A DNA stretch of 64,000 nt from an uncultured Dehalococcoidia bacterium (GTDB lineage: Bacteria > Chloroflexota > Dehalococcoidia > Lucifugimonadales > UBA3495), in the NCBI GenBank assembly GCA_951812625.1, contig CATOSP010000003.1:557335-621334 (forward strand), in the 5' to 3' direction. Shown piece by piece: positions 51,398 through 60,650 of the stretch; the first letter of the stretch is position 1, and every line of letters starts with the position of its first letter. The notes under the pieces were generated by a model that saw nothing but the letters and a program-made list of their open reading frames with translations, did not search any database and had not been told where the DNA came from. The position numbers were made by a program, and so were the translations under genes.

Positions 51398-51946
51398 CTA
51401 ACAGTCCGGCTCTATCTGGCTCTGGTCTTTGGCGATGATTACCGGGTTGTCCTTGAAGGTCTCAACGGTCCCGGTAACGCAGATGGTCTTGCCCTTATAG
51501 AACTCCCGGAAGTCTTCGGGGAAGTTCTTGCTGTCCTCCCGCCAGATCAACACGGCGCTGCCGCCGGGGGTCTCGAGGTCGGAGACCATGGGCCCTGCGG
51601 TCATGGCTGCGGCCCCCTCGAACAGGAACAGGGTTGGTTTGCCGGCCCCAGCCCCGGTGACGCGGTAATAGTCCTTAACTTTGCCCTGAGCAGTAATTTC
51701 CTGGCCCAGGTGCTGCGCCATCTCTACGGCGGGAATGTAGCCAGCAGCCGTAGCCGCTGCCATCTCGGCTGCAACGTCAGCCTCGGGAGTGGCGGTAGCA
51801 GATTCCTTCGCGGTCTCTGCACTCCCATTCCCTCCACCGGCGCTCGCACTATCCCCGCTGGATGGGGCAGAACTTCCGCAGGCGATAATAGCCGGGGCGG
51901 CTACCAACGATATCATAGTCAACAGATAGGCCAATCTCACTCTCAT
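51398..51946 (-). CDS. Small lipoprotein with OB-fold-like C-terminal domain
   Basis: 182 residues. Signal peptide with lipobox AIIAC (Cys23), then a Ser/Gly/Ala linker (24-75), then a domain with GQEITAQGKVKDYY, AVLIWREDSKNFPEDF and GKTICVTGTVETFKDNPVIIA, a pattern like tRNA_anti-like/OB-fold domains that bind ligands. Function unknown. Lies between the ABC permeases and SGNH gene on the same strand. Confidence 0.75.
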   Translation of the reverse strand: MRVRLAYLLTMISLVAAPAIIACGSSAPSSGDSASAGGGNGSAETAKESATATPEADVAAEMAAATAAGYIPAVEMAQHLGQEITAQGKVKDYYRVTGAGAGKPTLFLFEGAAAMTAGPMVSDLETPGGSAVLIWREDSKNFPEDFREFYKGKTICVTGTVETFKDNPVIIAKDQSQIEPDC

Positions 51947-52036
51947 ACTTCACCTACTTCGGCCTATTCTAAAGATGCGGCCCTGCTTGGGGCCCTGCTT
52001 CCTCAAGTATGGTCGTCGGGGGGGCAATGACGAGAC

Positions 52037-52975
52037 TTAGTCGGTCCCCCGCAGACGGGGGTCCAAGACATCCCGCAAGGCGTCTCCCAGGACGTTCCAA
52101 GCGAATACTACCACGAATATGGCTAGTCCGGGGAACACCGCCAGCCACGGCGCAAGGCTAATGTACTGCCGGGTCGCGCCGCTGAGCATCCCGCCCCATG
52201 ACGGGGTATCGATGGGGCTACCGACACCCAGGAAGCTCAGGCCAGCCTCTGAGATTATCGCTCCGCCTATATAGAAAGTGAACACGACGAGGTAGAGAGC
52301 GAATATGTTGGGGATGATGTGCTTGAGCATGATGCGCGTGTTTCCCGCACCCACGGCCCTCGCCGCCAAGACGTAGTCCATTTCCGTAATGGCAAGGGAC
52401 TGGGAGCGAACGATGCGGGCCGTGCTCGGTATGAAGGCGACGGTCAGGGCGATAATCACGTTATTGACCGATGCGCCAAGGGCGGACATGATGGCGATTG
52501 CCAGAATCAACCCCGGAAATGCCATCATCGCGTCCACAAACCGTTGGACGACCAAGTCCACCTTTCCACCCAACTGGACGCTGGCCACGCCTACCACCAA
52601 GCCGATGGAAGAACCCATGAGGGCGGAGAGGACTCCCACGTATAGGGAGACTCGCGCCCCGTGGACTATGCGGCTGAATACGTCACGGGCCAGGTGGTCG
52701 GTGCCGAACCAGTATTCCGCGGAGGGATTGGAATATTGGTCTCCCGTGGCCACGTTGGTCCGGTATGGATCGTGGGGAGCCAAGTCCGCAGAGGCCGCTA
52801 CAAGCACCAAGATAATTGCAACCACGGCCCCGAACGTCCCCAGGGGCTTGCGGGTTGCGAAGAACCTGATGCTCTGCCAGACCGTGCGCTTGGGCCGCAG
52901 CGTGGCGAATACGCCGGGCTCGACCTCAACCCTCCCACCTGCCTGGACGGAATCGCTACCTCTATCTAAACTCAT
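52037..52975 (-). CDS. Dipeptide/oligopeptide ABC transporter permease, DppC-like
   Basis: 312 residues with about six membrane helices. N-terminal oppC-type helix (about 48-68, ILVLVAASADLAPHDPY), DHLARDVFSRIVHGARVSL, and the EAA-type loop RSQSLAITEMDYVLAARAVGAGNTRIMLKHIIPN. C-terminal DPRLRGTD is a DppC hallmark. The ATG at 52975 is chosen for the GAGAGAAG site; a longer frame upstream adds no conserved residues. Works with the DppB-like subunit. Confidence 0.92.
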   Translation of the reverse strand: MSLDRGSDSVQAGGRVEVEPGVFATLRPKRTVWQSIRFFATRKPLGTFGAVVAIILVLVAASADLAPHDPYRTNVATGDQYSNPSAEYWFGTDHLARDVFSRIVHGARVSLYVGVLSALMGSSIGLVVGVASVQLGGKVDLVVQRFVDAMMAFPGLILAIAIMSALGASVNNVIIALTVAFIPSTARIVRSQSLAITEMDYVLAARAVGAGNTRIMLKHIIPNIFALYLVVFTFYIGGAIISEAGLSFLGVGSPIDTPSWGGMLSGATRQYISLAPWLAVFPGLAIFVVVFAWNVLGDALRDVLDPRLRGTD

Positions 52976-53077
52976 CTCTTCTCTCGCCCCGCTTGAAAGC
53001 GTCCAACTTGGAACATTGCTCCACGCCGCCATGGCAGCCGACACACAGGCGGATGGTCCGCACCTTGGCCAAACAGG

Positions 53078-54049
53078 TTAGCTGTAGCGTATGCGTGGAT
53101 CCAGCCATGCGTAGAGCAGGTCGGCGAACAGGTTCATCACCAATACCGTGATGGCTATCATCAGGACCACGGCCTGAATCATGGGGTAGTCGCGGTTACC
53201 AATGCTGTCAATCAGGAGCTTGCCCATGCCGGGAACCAGGAATATGGTCTCGATGATGACCGTACCTGAAATGAGACGTCCCAACTCGAACCCGAAGAGG
53301 GTGACCACCGGCAGCAAGGCGTTTCTGAGAGCGTGACGGTACACGACTACCCGTTCTGCCAGGCCCTTGGAGCGGGCGGTGCGTATATAGTCCTCCCGCA
53401 GAACCTCGAGCATGGCCGACCGGGTGATACGGGCGATGAAGGCCATATTTGAGGTTCCAAGGGCGATGGCGGGGAATATCAACTGCTGGAAGTTGGTCCA
53501 CGGGTTGTCCCAGACCTTTTCGTAAGCCAAGGGCGGCGCCCACTGGAACAAGAGCACCAGGAAGAAGATGGTCATCACCGCAACCCAGAAGTTGGGCAGG
53601 GCAATACCGAGCAGGGTGATAATCCTGGCCGCGTAGTCAGAGACACTGTCCTGCTTTATCGCTGACAGCACCCCCAACGGCACCGCGACGATGGATGCCA
53701 GGACCAGTGACATGAGGGTCAGTTCAACGGTGGTGGGAATCCGGTCTTTCAGGTAGAAGGTAACCTCGGGCTTACCTTCATAGAAGTAGGACTGGCCGAG
53801 GTCTCCCTTGAACATATTGCCGACCCAGGAGCCGTACTGGACGTAGATGGGGCGGTCGGTGCCGAGCTTGGCCCGCAGTTTCTCCAGCTTTTCCACGGTC
53901 AGGTTATCGGCTGCGCCTTCCTCCCCCTCGCCCAGGATCATGAGCGCGGGGTCTCCCGGCACGATACGCATGATGACGAACACAGCGACCGTTACCAGGA
54001 ACATAGTAGGGATGAATAGAAGCGTTCTTTTTGCTATGTAGGTCTTCAT
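53078..54049 (-). CDS. Dipeptide/oligopeptide ABC transporter permease, DppB-like
   Basis: 323 residues, six helices. Typical DppB start MKTYIAKRTLLFIPTMFLV with VPGDPA, then DLGQSYFYEGKPEV, the EAA loop LEVLREDYIRTARSKGLAERVVVYRHALRNALLPVVT, and the end YAWLDPRIRYS. Forms the membrane channel with the DppC-like protein. Follows the binding-protein gene after a hairpin. Confidence 0.93.
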   Translation of the reverse strand: MKTYIAKRTLLFIPTMFLVTVAVFVIMRIVPGDPALMILGEGEEGAADNLTVEKLEKLRAKLGTDRPIYVQYGSWVGNMFKGDLGQSYFYEGKPEVTFYLKDRIPTTVELTLMSLVLASIVAVPLGVLSAIKQDSVSDYAARIITLLGIALPNFWVAVMTIFFLVLLFQWAPPLAYEKVWDNPWTNFQQLIFPAIALGTSNMAFIARITRSAMLEVLREDYIRTARSKGLAERVVVYRHALRNALLPVVTLFGFELGRLISGTVIIETIFLVPGMGKLLIDSIGNRDYPMIQAVVLMIAITVLVMNLFADLLYAWLDPRIRYS

Positions 54050-54098
54050 GCGGCTGCGCCTTTACATTCGAAGGGTTGCCCGGTGGTTGATTATGCAG

Positions 54099-54136
54099 GG
54101 CAGTCCAAGCCGAGCGGCACGCCAGCTTGGACTGCC
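54099..54136 (-). terminator. Hairpin between binding-protein and permease genes
   Basis: GGCAGTCCAAGC pairs perfectly with GCTTGGACTGCC (12 bp) around a 14-nt loop. No T-run. Such hairpins often protect the binding-protein mRNA and lower permease expression. Confidence 0.55.
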
Positions 54137-54161
54137 GAAAAGCGTTGTTATATGGGGTGGG

Positions 54162-56054
54162 TTAGCAGGCGGGGTCGCACCAGATGTTCTCCCACTTCTT
54201 GTTCCACAACTCGAAGTTGTAATTCTGGATGCGGTGCTCCAGTGGATGGTTACGCAGGCCCCAGTAAAGCGGGAAGTTGGCACTGCCCTCTTCCTGGGCG
54301 ATCCTGGCCATTTCATGGACTATGGCCTTACGCTTTTCCAGGTCGGACTCTTGCTGTTGCTCGTAGTACAAGTCCTCAACCTGAGTGATGGTCCAGAACT
54401 TGCCCCTGCCGCCACCCATCCACTGGGGAAGGGTGCCGCGCACCCATTTGACCATCAGGGAGTCGGGGTCGGCGAAGTGGAGCCCGTGGCCTTGAACCAT
54501 CATCTCGAAGTCCCCGGCCCAGTAGGCGTCGAAGCCTGCGCCGGCTTCCATAACGCGGATTTCAATTTCCCAGCCGAACACGTCCTGCAACTGTTCCTTG
54601 ACCAGGACGGCCCGGTCCGGGTAACCGCAGCAGTTGCGGGCCGTAAGCTGGATGGGTACGGATCCCGTAATGCCGGCTTCAGTCAGCAGACGCTTAGCCT
54701 CGGCTATGTCGTCGGGGTGTTTCTCTCCGTTCAGTTCCCGGTAACCGGGCATATTGGCGTACTCTTCGGCAGAGCGGCTGAACCAGAAGCCTTCGGGAAT
54801 CATATAGCCCATCAAGTCTTCACCGCCGCTGACGGCGTTGATAATGGGCTGGCGATGCAGCGCCAAGTGAATGGCTTGGCGAACATTGGGGTCGTCGAAT
54901 GGGGCCTTGGTGGTGTTGACGGTGACCGCCTGCCAGCCCGTCGGCCCGCCGTAATGAACGGTGAGGTTGTCCATCTCCTCGTCCAGTTTTTTGGCTTCCA
55001 GCGTCGTCAGATTGGTGATCCAATTGGTGGTGAGGATCTGGCCGGTCTTGTAGGCGGCGATGGCCCGGCCCGCGTCGGTGATGATGAAGTGCTTCATCCC
55101 GTTTATGTAGGGTTTGCCGGGCTTCCAGTAGTCCTCGTTCTTGGTGTACTCCACGGAGACGCCGCTGATGTAGTCCACGAACTTGAACGCTCCAGAACCG
55201 TTGATGGCGGTCAGGTCCCTGCCGCCCTGTACGATTCCGTCCTCGATGACGGTCTTGTAAGACTGTACCGCGTTGGTCTCGACGCCCAGCGCGGCGAGGA
55301 AGGCTGCCGCCGGGAACTTAGTCTTGATCTCGACGGTGTAGTCATCGATTTCCGTGGTTGCGCCGGAGTCAACATATAGCTCGGTGTTCACCGTAGACGA
55401 TGTTGACCGTCCTTCCAGAATCTCAAACTGGTCAGGGTTGACCATACTCTCCATGGCGAACCAGATGTCCTTGGAGGTGACGGGGGTGCCGTCCCACCAC
55501 TTGGCGTCCTGGTTCAGATGGAAGGTATAGGTCATGCCGTCGGGGGCCACCTCCCAGGACGTGCAGAGGTCGCAGCGGATGTCTGTGGTGTCTGCGGTCT
55601 CGGGGTTGTACTCCACCAGCAGGTTCATCATCGGGGAGAGGGTCATGTTGAGAATCGACGACTGGTGGACCAGCCGCTGCCGCACGTCGGCGTACTTCTG
55701 CATGTTAATGAAGCCGCCGGACTTGGCGGAGGTATCTGGAGTGGCGGTGGGTCCGGGAGTAGCGGTGACAACCACCGACACTTCCTTGGGAACCTCCTTT
55801 ACCACCTCCTTCACTACCTCCTTCTCAACCTCTTTAATCACTTCTACCTGTACTTCTTTGGTGACCTCTACCTGTTGCACGACCTCCTTGGGGACTTCCT
55901 TCACGACCTCCTTGACCACTTCCCTTGTGACTTCAACCTGTTGGACGACCGGCTCGGCAGGGGCTGAGCCGCCACAAGCAGCGATCAGTACCACAAGTAA
56001 CGCGACCGACGTAAGCGCGATCGCCCGGGGTCGGGTGAACCACCAAGATGACAT
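54162..56054 (-). CDS. ABC transporter substrate-binding lipoprotein (SBP family 5)
   Basis: 630 residues. Lipobox LIAAC (Cys27); residues 36-105 are a Val/Glu/Lys-rich repetitive linker ending VTATPGPTATP. Then a family-5 (dipeptide/nickel) binding domain: TSWEVAPDGMTYTFHLNQDAKWWDGTPVTSKDI (conserved signature) and NLTVHYGG. Captures peptides or other solutes outside the membrane for the permeases downstream. The linker is a trait I associate with Chloroflexota binding proteins. Confidence 0.93.
   Translation of the reverse strand: MSSWWFTRPRAIALTSVALLVVLIAACGGSAPAEPVVQQVEVTREVVKEVVKEVPKEVVQQVEVTKEVQVEVIKEVEKEVVKEVVKEVPKEVSVVVTATPGPTATPDTSAKSGGFINMQKYADVRQRLVHQSSILNMTLSPMMNLLVEYNPETADTTDIRCDLCTSWEVAPDGMTYTFHLNQDAKWWDGTPVTSKDIWFAMESMVNPDQFEILEGRSTSSTVNTELYVDSGATTEIDDYTVEIKTKFPAAAFLAALGVETNAVQSYKTVIEDGIVQGGRDLTAINGSGAFKFVDYISGVSVEYTKNEDYWKPGKPYINGMKHFIITDAGRAIAAYKTGQILTTNWITNLTTLEAKKLDEEMDNLTVHYGGPTGWQAVTVNTTKAPFDDPNVRQAIHLALHRQPIINAVSGGEDLMGYMIPEGFWFSRSAEEYANMPGYRELNGEKHPDDIAEAKRLLTEAGITGSVPIQLTARNCCGYPDRAVLVKEQLQDVFGWEIEIRVMEAGAGFDAYWAGDFEMMVQGHGLHFADPDSLMVKWVRGTLPQWMGGGRGKFWTITQVEDLYYEQQQESDLEKRKAIVHEMARIAQEEGSANFPLYWGLRNHPLEHRIQNYNFELWNKKWENIWCDPAC
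55740..55949 (-). repeat. Coding repetitive linker (VxxEVVKEV type)
   Basis: Encodes residues 36-105 of the binding protein. Units VEVTREVVKEV, VVKEVPKEV, VEVTKEVQVEV and EKEVVKEV repeat, predicting a long charged helix or coil between lipid anchor and domain. Confidence 0.8.
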
Positions 56055-56268
56055 GTTCTCTCCTCCGATTGTTACGATTTGGGCCTGCCGAATTTACTGA
56101 ATCGCTCCGTGACATCCTACGAATAAGATCCCGTGGGCGATATCTTTACGAATTACGATGGTCTATCATCGAGAGATAGAATCCTCCGCTTAAGGGATTA
56201 TGTGTTTTCGAGATGTTCCGGACAAGTTTTCAGGATTGCTTGATGCGAACCTGTCGGAAAGCGTGTTG

Positions 56269-56297
56269 AATATAGACGCTGGATTTGTAGCTGTCAA
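56269..56297 (-). promoter_or_regulatory. Sigma70-type promoter of the peptide ABC operon
   Basis: Minus strand: -35 TTGACA (56297-56292), 17-nt spacer, -10 TATATT (56274-56269). Matches 11 of 12 consensus bases. The leader to the ATG at 56054 is about 210 nt. Confidence 0.7.
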
Positions 56298-56447
56298 TAC
56301 TTGATTCCTGCCCCTGCAAGGTTCCGTTTTAGGTGGCCTCAACGCGCTTCCACGCTACGGTCTATCCCGGCAAGAGAGGGATTTATTGGCGGTGTCGGGA
56401 GCGAAGTTATGTTGAGTACGACGATTTCCGATGCTCCGAGGAATAGG

Positions 56448-56484
56448 AAAGGCCCAGCGGGAGAATAATTCCCGCCGGGCCTTT
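56448..56484 (-). terminator. Rho-independent-like terminator after the XDH-type gene
   Basis: AAAGGCCC...GCGGGA pairs with TCCCGC...GGGCCTTT with one A-C mismatch, and TTTCCT follows on the minus strand. Lies 52 nt past the stop at 56536. Confidence 0.7.
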
Positions 56485-56535
56485 GGTGTGTCCCCGTCTG
56501 CCCGTTCCTCCACGAAGCGGAATATGCCGTCGGTC

Positions 56536-58854
56536 TTACTTGCCCCGCTCCCACATGGTTTCCAGGATGGCACCTGGGGACATGGGAAGCTTTTCCATCC
56601 TTACGCCTATAGCGTCGTTGATAGCGTTGGCGATTGCGGCCATCGGGGGCACCAAGGGAACCTCGCCAGTGCCCCGGACGCCGAAGGGATGGCCGGGGTT
56701 CGGGACCTCGATGATTACCGTGTCCATCATTGGCAGGTCGAGGCTGGTGGGCATCCGGTAGTCCAGGAAGCTGGAATTCATCATCTGGCCCTGGTCGTTG
56801 AAGTAGTATTCTTCGTTCAGGGCCCAGCCGATACCCTGGACCGCGCCACCCTGCATCTGTCCCTCGACGTAGCTGGGGTGGATGGCCTTGCCCGCGTCCT
56901 GGAAGCTGGTGTAGCGGAGAATGTCAACTTTTCCGGTCTCCGGGTCGACCTCTACGTCCACGATGTGGAGAGCGAAGGCGTTGCCTACACCTCCCGGATT
57001 GGCGGTGGCCCTGCCTACTATGGGGCCGCCGGTGCCGTTCAAGCGCCGGGCCAGAGATTTGAAGTCAGTGCGTAGCTCCGGGTCTCGCTTGTGCTGCAAC
57101 ACCCCGCCGTCGTACTCGACGTCATCGGGCTCGACGCCCCAGATACTGGCGGCGCGCTCGACCATCTGGCGCTTGATGTCCACTCCCGCTTCGTAGCAGG
57201 CTGTGCCCATCTTGAAAGTGACGCCGCTACCACCCGCACCGGAGCTGTAGCCGATGGAGTCGGTGTCCACGACGGCCGGCTTGACCTCCTCAACAGGAAT
57301 GCCGAGCACCTCTGCCACGTGCATCGCCATGGCAGCCCTGCTGCCGCCGATGTCGGGCGAACCCTCAACCAGGCTGACGGTGCCGTCGGGGTTAACGCTG
57401 GCCACGGCGCTGGCCGGGCCGCTCCCGTTGAACCATGCCCCCGCGGCAACGCCCCGGCCCCGGTTGGGGCCCTCGACGGGTGTAGCCAGATGGGGGTGCT
57501 GCTGGGCGGCCTGCAGGCATTCCTCGAAGCCGATGCGGCGGAAGACCGGACCCGTTGGCTGCCGGGTGCCTTCCCTGGCGGCGTTGAGCATCCGGAACTC
57601 CACCGGGTCCATGCCGATCTTCTGACATATTTCGTCGATGACCGACTCGGCGGCGAATGCAGCGGCGGGCGACCCCGGTGCGCGGTAGGCCGCAGCCTTT
57701 TGGGTATTCACCACCACATCAACGCCTTCGATGTAGGCGTTGGAAATGTCGTAAGGGGCGAGCATCGTGCGGCACCCTGAAGGCACCGGGGAACCCGGGA
57801 ATGCCCCCGCCAGGTAGTACAGATGCGCTTCGGCGGCAGTTATCTTGCCGTCGCGGGTGGCACCCATCTTCATCGTGATGGTGCTGGCCGACGTCGGGCC
57901 GGTACCCTCGAACACTTCTGTCCGGGTCATGGTCAGCTTGACCGGCTGCCCGGCCTTGCGTGCGAGGGCAGCAGCCACAGGTTCCAGATAGCAGCCACCC
58001 TGACCCTTGCCGCCAAAGCCGCCGCCGATCTCCATAGGTATGATCTTGACCTTGGAGACGTTGACGCCCAGCACAACCGAGGTGTGGTCCCGCAGGGCGA
58101 AATGACCCTGGCTGCTGCCCCAGATGGTCACGCTGTTGTCGGTGGTGTTCCATTGAGCGGTGGCCGAATGAGGCTCTATATACCCCTGGTGTACCGCCTT
58201 GGTGGTGAACTCGCGCTCGACGACAACGTCAGCATCAGCGAAGCCCTTTTCGAGATCGCCGGCCCGGAACTCGAAGCGATTAGCTACGTTGGTGCCACTG
58301 TCCTCGTCCCCCCACCCGCCTGCCCTGGCGTTGGGACTGTTCCCCGTGATCAGACGCTCGTGGAGTACCGGCGCGCCGTCCCTGGTGGCGTCCTCTAGAG
58401 TCAGGACGGGAGGCAGTACTTCGAAGTCCACATCAAGCAGGTCCAACGCCTGCTCTGCGATGTGTTGAGATGTTGCCGCCACCGCCGCGACGGCGTGGCC
58501 CCGATACAGCGCCTTTTCCCTAGCCAGGATGTTGCGGGCATAAAACCCGTAGTTGACGGTGCTTCCTTCTTCCTGATCCGCCACCGCCGCCGACACTTCG
58601 GGGAAGTCGTCCGCAGTGACAACGGCCTTCACCCCGGGCAATGCCAATGCGCGGGTGGCGTCGATGCTCTTGATCCGCGCGTGTGGGTGTGGACTGCGGT
58701 ACAGCTTGCCGTAGAGCAGGCCAGGAAGCTGGATGTCTGCGGCGTACCGCGCCCGCCCCAGGACTTTGTCCGGGCCATCGTGCCGGATGGGGCGCGTGCC
58801 GACCACATCGTATTCGCCGGTGGCAAGCACGATGTTTGGCTTGTAGTCCAACAT
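56536..58854 (-). CDS. Xanthine dehydrogenase-family molybdopterin-binding subunit
   Basis: 772 residues. Start VVGTRPIRHDGPDKVLGRARYAADI, GGGFGGKGQGGCY for cofactor contact, AYRAPGSPAAAFA, and the C-terminal GVRGTGEVPLVPP whose Glu is the catalytic base of this family. Oxidises a CH group of a purine, aldehyde, aromatic or CoA thioester at Mo. No 2Fe-2S or FAD subunit gene lies beside it; the gene upstream is a GlcD-type FAD oxidase instead. GGAGTGAG precedes the ATG. Confidence 0.92.
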   Translation of the reverse strand: MLDYKPNIVLATGEYDVVGTRPIRHDGPDKVLGRARYAADIQLPGLLYGKLYRSPHPHARIKSIDATRALALPGVKAVVTADDFPEVSAAVADQEEGSTVNYGFYARNILAREKALYRGHAVAAVAATSQHIAEQALDLLDVDFEVLPPVLTLEDATRDGAPVLHERLITGNSPNARAGGWGDEDSGTNVANRFEFRAGDLEKGFADADVVVEREFTTKAVHQGYIEPHSATAQWNTTDNSVTIWGSSQGHFALRDHTSVVLGVNVSKVKIIPMEIGGGFGGKGQGGCYLEPVAAALARKAGQPVKLTMTRTEVFEGTGPTSASTITMKMGATRDGKITAAEAHLYYLAGAFPGSPVPSGCRTMLAPYDISNAYIEGVDVVVNTQKAAAYRAPGSPAAAFAAESVIDEICQKIGMDPVEFRMLNAAREGTRQPTGPVFRRIGFEECLQAAQQHPHLATPVEGPNRGRGVAAGAWFNGSGPASAVASVNPDGTVSLVEGSPDIGGSRAAMAMHVAEVLGIPVEEVKPAVVDTDSIGYSSGAGGSGVTFKMGTACYEAGVDIKRQMVERAASIWGVEPDDVEYDGGVLQHKRDPELRTDFKSLARRLNGTGGPIVGRATANPGGVGNAFALHIVDVEVDPETGKVDILRYTSFQDAGKAIHPSYVEGQMQGGAVQGIGWALNEEYYFNDQGQMMNSSFLDYRMPTSLDLPMMDTVIIEVPNPGHPFGVRGTGEVPLVPPMAAIANAINDAIGVRMEKLPMSPGAILETMWERGK

Positions 58855-59096
58855 ATTCTCACTCCTTCCGTTTCAAGTTTGACTTGAACCTCGCCATCTG
58901 GCGGGGCAGGGTGCAAACCGATACCCGCCTTCATTACGCCTACATATTAACACGGTCGACGGGAGAATATGCGCAGCCGCCCCTTACTGTCGGGACAACC
59001 CTTTTCCGGTATCACCCCCGTATTATTGCTCTTGATCGAGTGAGGGTTTCCCTGAACCAGCGAGGCTGGGCGGGGGGTGGAGGAATTGTAGATGGG

Positions 59097-60488
59097 TCAA
59101 AGGGCCAGCTTGCCGGGATTCATAATGTTCCCGGGGTCCATGACCCGCTTCAGAGTGGAGATGACGTCGTGTCCCGTTCCCTGTTCCCGCTTGAGCAGGT
59201 GGTTCAGCTTGACTCCGACACCGTGGCAGTATTCCATCGTCCCACCCATGTCCTGTGCCAGGGTCAGGATTTGGTCGACGACACTCGCCAAACGCTCCCG
59301 GATGTCGTCACCAGCGGTCTCGTCGGAGCGGAGCATCATTGAGAATAGCTCCGGGCGGCTCCAGATACAGTATTCCACGACCCGCACGCCAGTGCCTGCC
59401 ATGATCTCCCTGCAGCGGTCGCGGTACTCCAAGACCCGGGAGATGGGCAGGGCCATGTGCAGGTAGTCGAAACCCCGGCCTCCTCCCCAGCGTGCCCACC
59501 GGTCTCGTCTTGGACGGCCCAACAGCGTCCGCTTGTAGTTCTCGCCGGACTGGTGGCGGAAACGCCAGTAGTCCTCCGCCGGCCCGGGCCCGGTGGGGAT
59601 GCCTCCAAACTCGGCACATACCCGCGTCCAGCGGGCTTCCTGCGCCTCCACTCCTTCCCTGAAGCCTTCGAACAGCAGATAAAGGGTTGTCCCGGAGTCG
59701 TCCTCGGTCACGTCCAGAAGTGTAGGACGCATCCCGATGGCCAGCAACTCCGCGGCGGCATCGAATCCACGGTCGAAGCTGTCGAAGGAAGCTGAGGTAA
59801 GCACACTCGATTCGGGCTTACGGAAGACGCGGACAGTGGCTTTGGTGATTATCCCGAATGCTCCCTCGCTGCCGATGAACAGATGGTTCAGGTTTGGTCC
59901 GGACGAATACTTGGGCACGGGCCGGGTCTCCAGCACGCTGCCGTCGGGCAGCACCACCTCCAGCGCCACGACCTGGTTGCCCATGGGTCCGTGGGCGGCG
60001 GCCATGTATCCGACGCCGTTGGTGGAGATGGTCCCGGCGACCGTGGCGATGGGCACGCTGTAAGGGTCATGCCCGAACATGAGGCCAGAGTCTTCCAAGT
60101 GGCCCACCAGATCTCCGACCACCACCCCGGCCTCTACCGTGGCGGTCAAGTCTCTCGGACTGACCTCCAGAACGCGGTCCATGCGCTGCATACTCATCAC
60201 CAGCCCGCCCCGGAGGGGCAGTGCCCCGCCCATGACCCCGGTACCGCCGCCGTAGGGTACGATGGGCATCCCCGCCGTCACTGCGAGCTTGACGATCTCC
60301 GAGACCTCCCCGGTGGAGCCCGGGAGCACCACGGCGTCGGCCAAGTGGTTGAAGGCGTCCTCTGCGCCGAAGGCCCGCGACGGGGTAAGGGCGTCCCCGG
60401 AGTAGCGGTCAAGGTCGTAGTCGCTGGTCAGGACGTGTTCTTCGCCAACTATTTCGATCAAAGGGCGAAGGGTCGAAGTTTCGAGCAT
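59097..60488 (-). CDS. FAD-binding oxidoreductase, GlcD/D-lactate dehydrogenase type
   Basis: 463 residues. FAD-binding domain: PIVPYGGGTGVMGGA (PP-loop), DLTATVEAGVVVGDLV, TVAGTISTNGVGYMAAAHGPMGNQVVALEVVLPDG and SEGAFGIITKATVRV. C-terminal FAD-oxidase domain with GGTMEYCHGVGVKLNHLL, and the terminal MDPGNIMNPGKL. Oxidises a 2-hydroxy acid or similar. AGGAGG precedes the ATG. It lies upstream of the XDH-type gene on the same strand, 242 bp away; linkage is unproven. Confidence 0.92.
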   Translation of the reverse strand: MLETSTLRPLIEIVGEEHVLTSDYDLDRYSGDALTPSRAFGAEDAFNHLADAVVLPGSTGEVSEIVKLAVTAGMPIVPYGGGTGVMGGALPLRGGLVMSMQRMDRVLEVSPRDLTATVEAGVVVGDLVGHLEDSGLMFGHDPYSVPIATVAGTISTNGVGYMAAAHGPMGNQVVALEVVLPDGSVLETRPVPKYSSGPNLNHLFIGSEGAFGIITKATVRVFRKPESSVLTSASFDSFDRGFDAAAELLAIGMRPTLLDVTEDDSGTTLYLLFEGFREGVEAQEARWTRVCAEFGGIPTGPGPAEDYWRFRHQSGENYKRTLLGRPRRDRWARWGGGRGFDYLHMALPISRVLEYRDRCREIMAGTGVRVVEYCIWSRPELFSMMLRSDETAGDDIRERLASVVDQILTLAQDMGGTMEYCHGVGVKLNHLLKREQGTGHDVISTLKRVMDPGNIMNPGKLAL

Positions 60489-60650
60489 GGTCCTCCTACC
60501 GGGGTATTCGCCGGCCTGGAACGGGGAAGTGTCCTGCGCCCGCGAGTGTGAGCCGTCTCCACATCATACCCTCTCCGTCGCACGAGCTACGCTGTCGGAC
60601 TATGAGGGCGGTAGTTCGGGGTGAAGAGTGAGACGGAGAACCTTGGGGCA

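Larger units (their letters stand above)
56055..56535. other. 481-bp intergenic region with promoter and terminator
   Basis: No credible gene. Holds the promoter of the ABC transporter operon (56269-56297, minus) and the terminator of the upstream XDH-type gene (56448-56484). The part between about 56100 and 56290 is AT-richer than its flanks. Confidence 0.6.

Noticed and set aside
54048..55379. 443-codon open frame on the plus strand opposite the binding protein
   Set aside because: Low-information Val/Gly/Asp-rich translation, antisense to a clear SBP family 5 gene.
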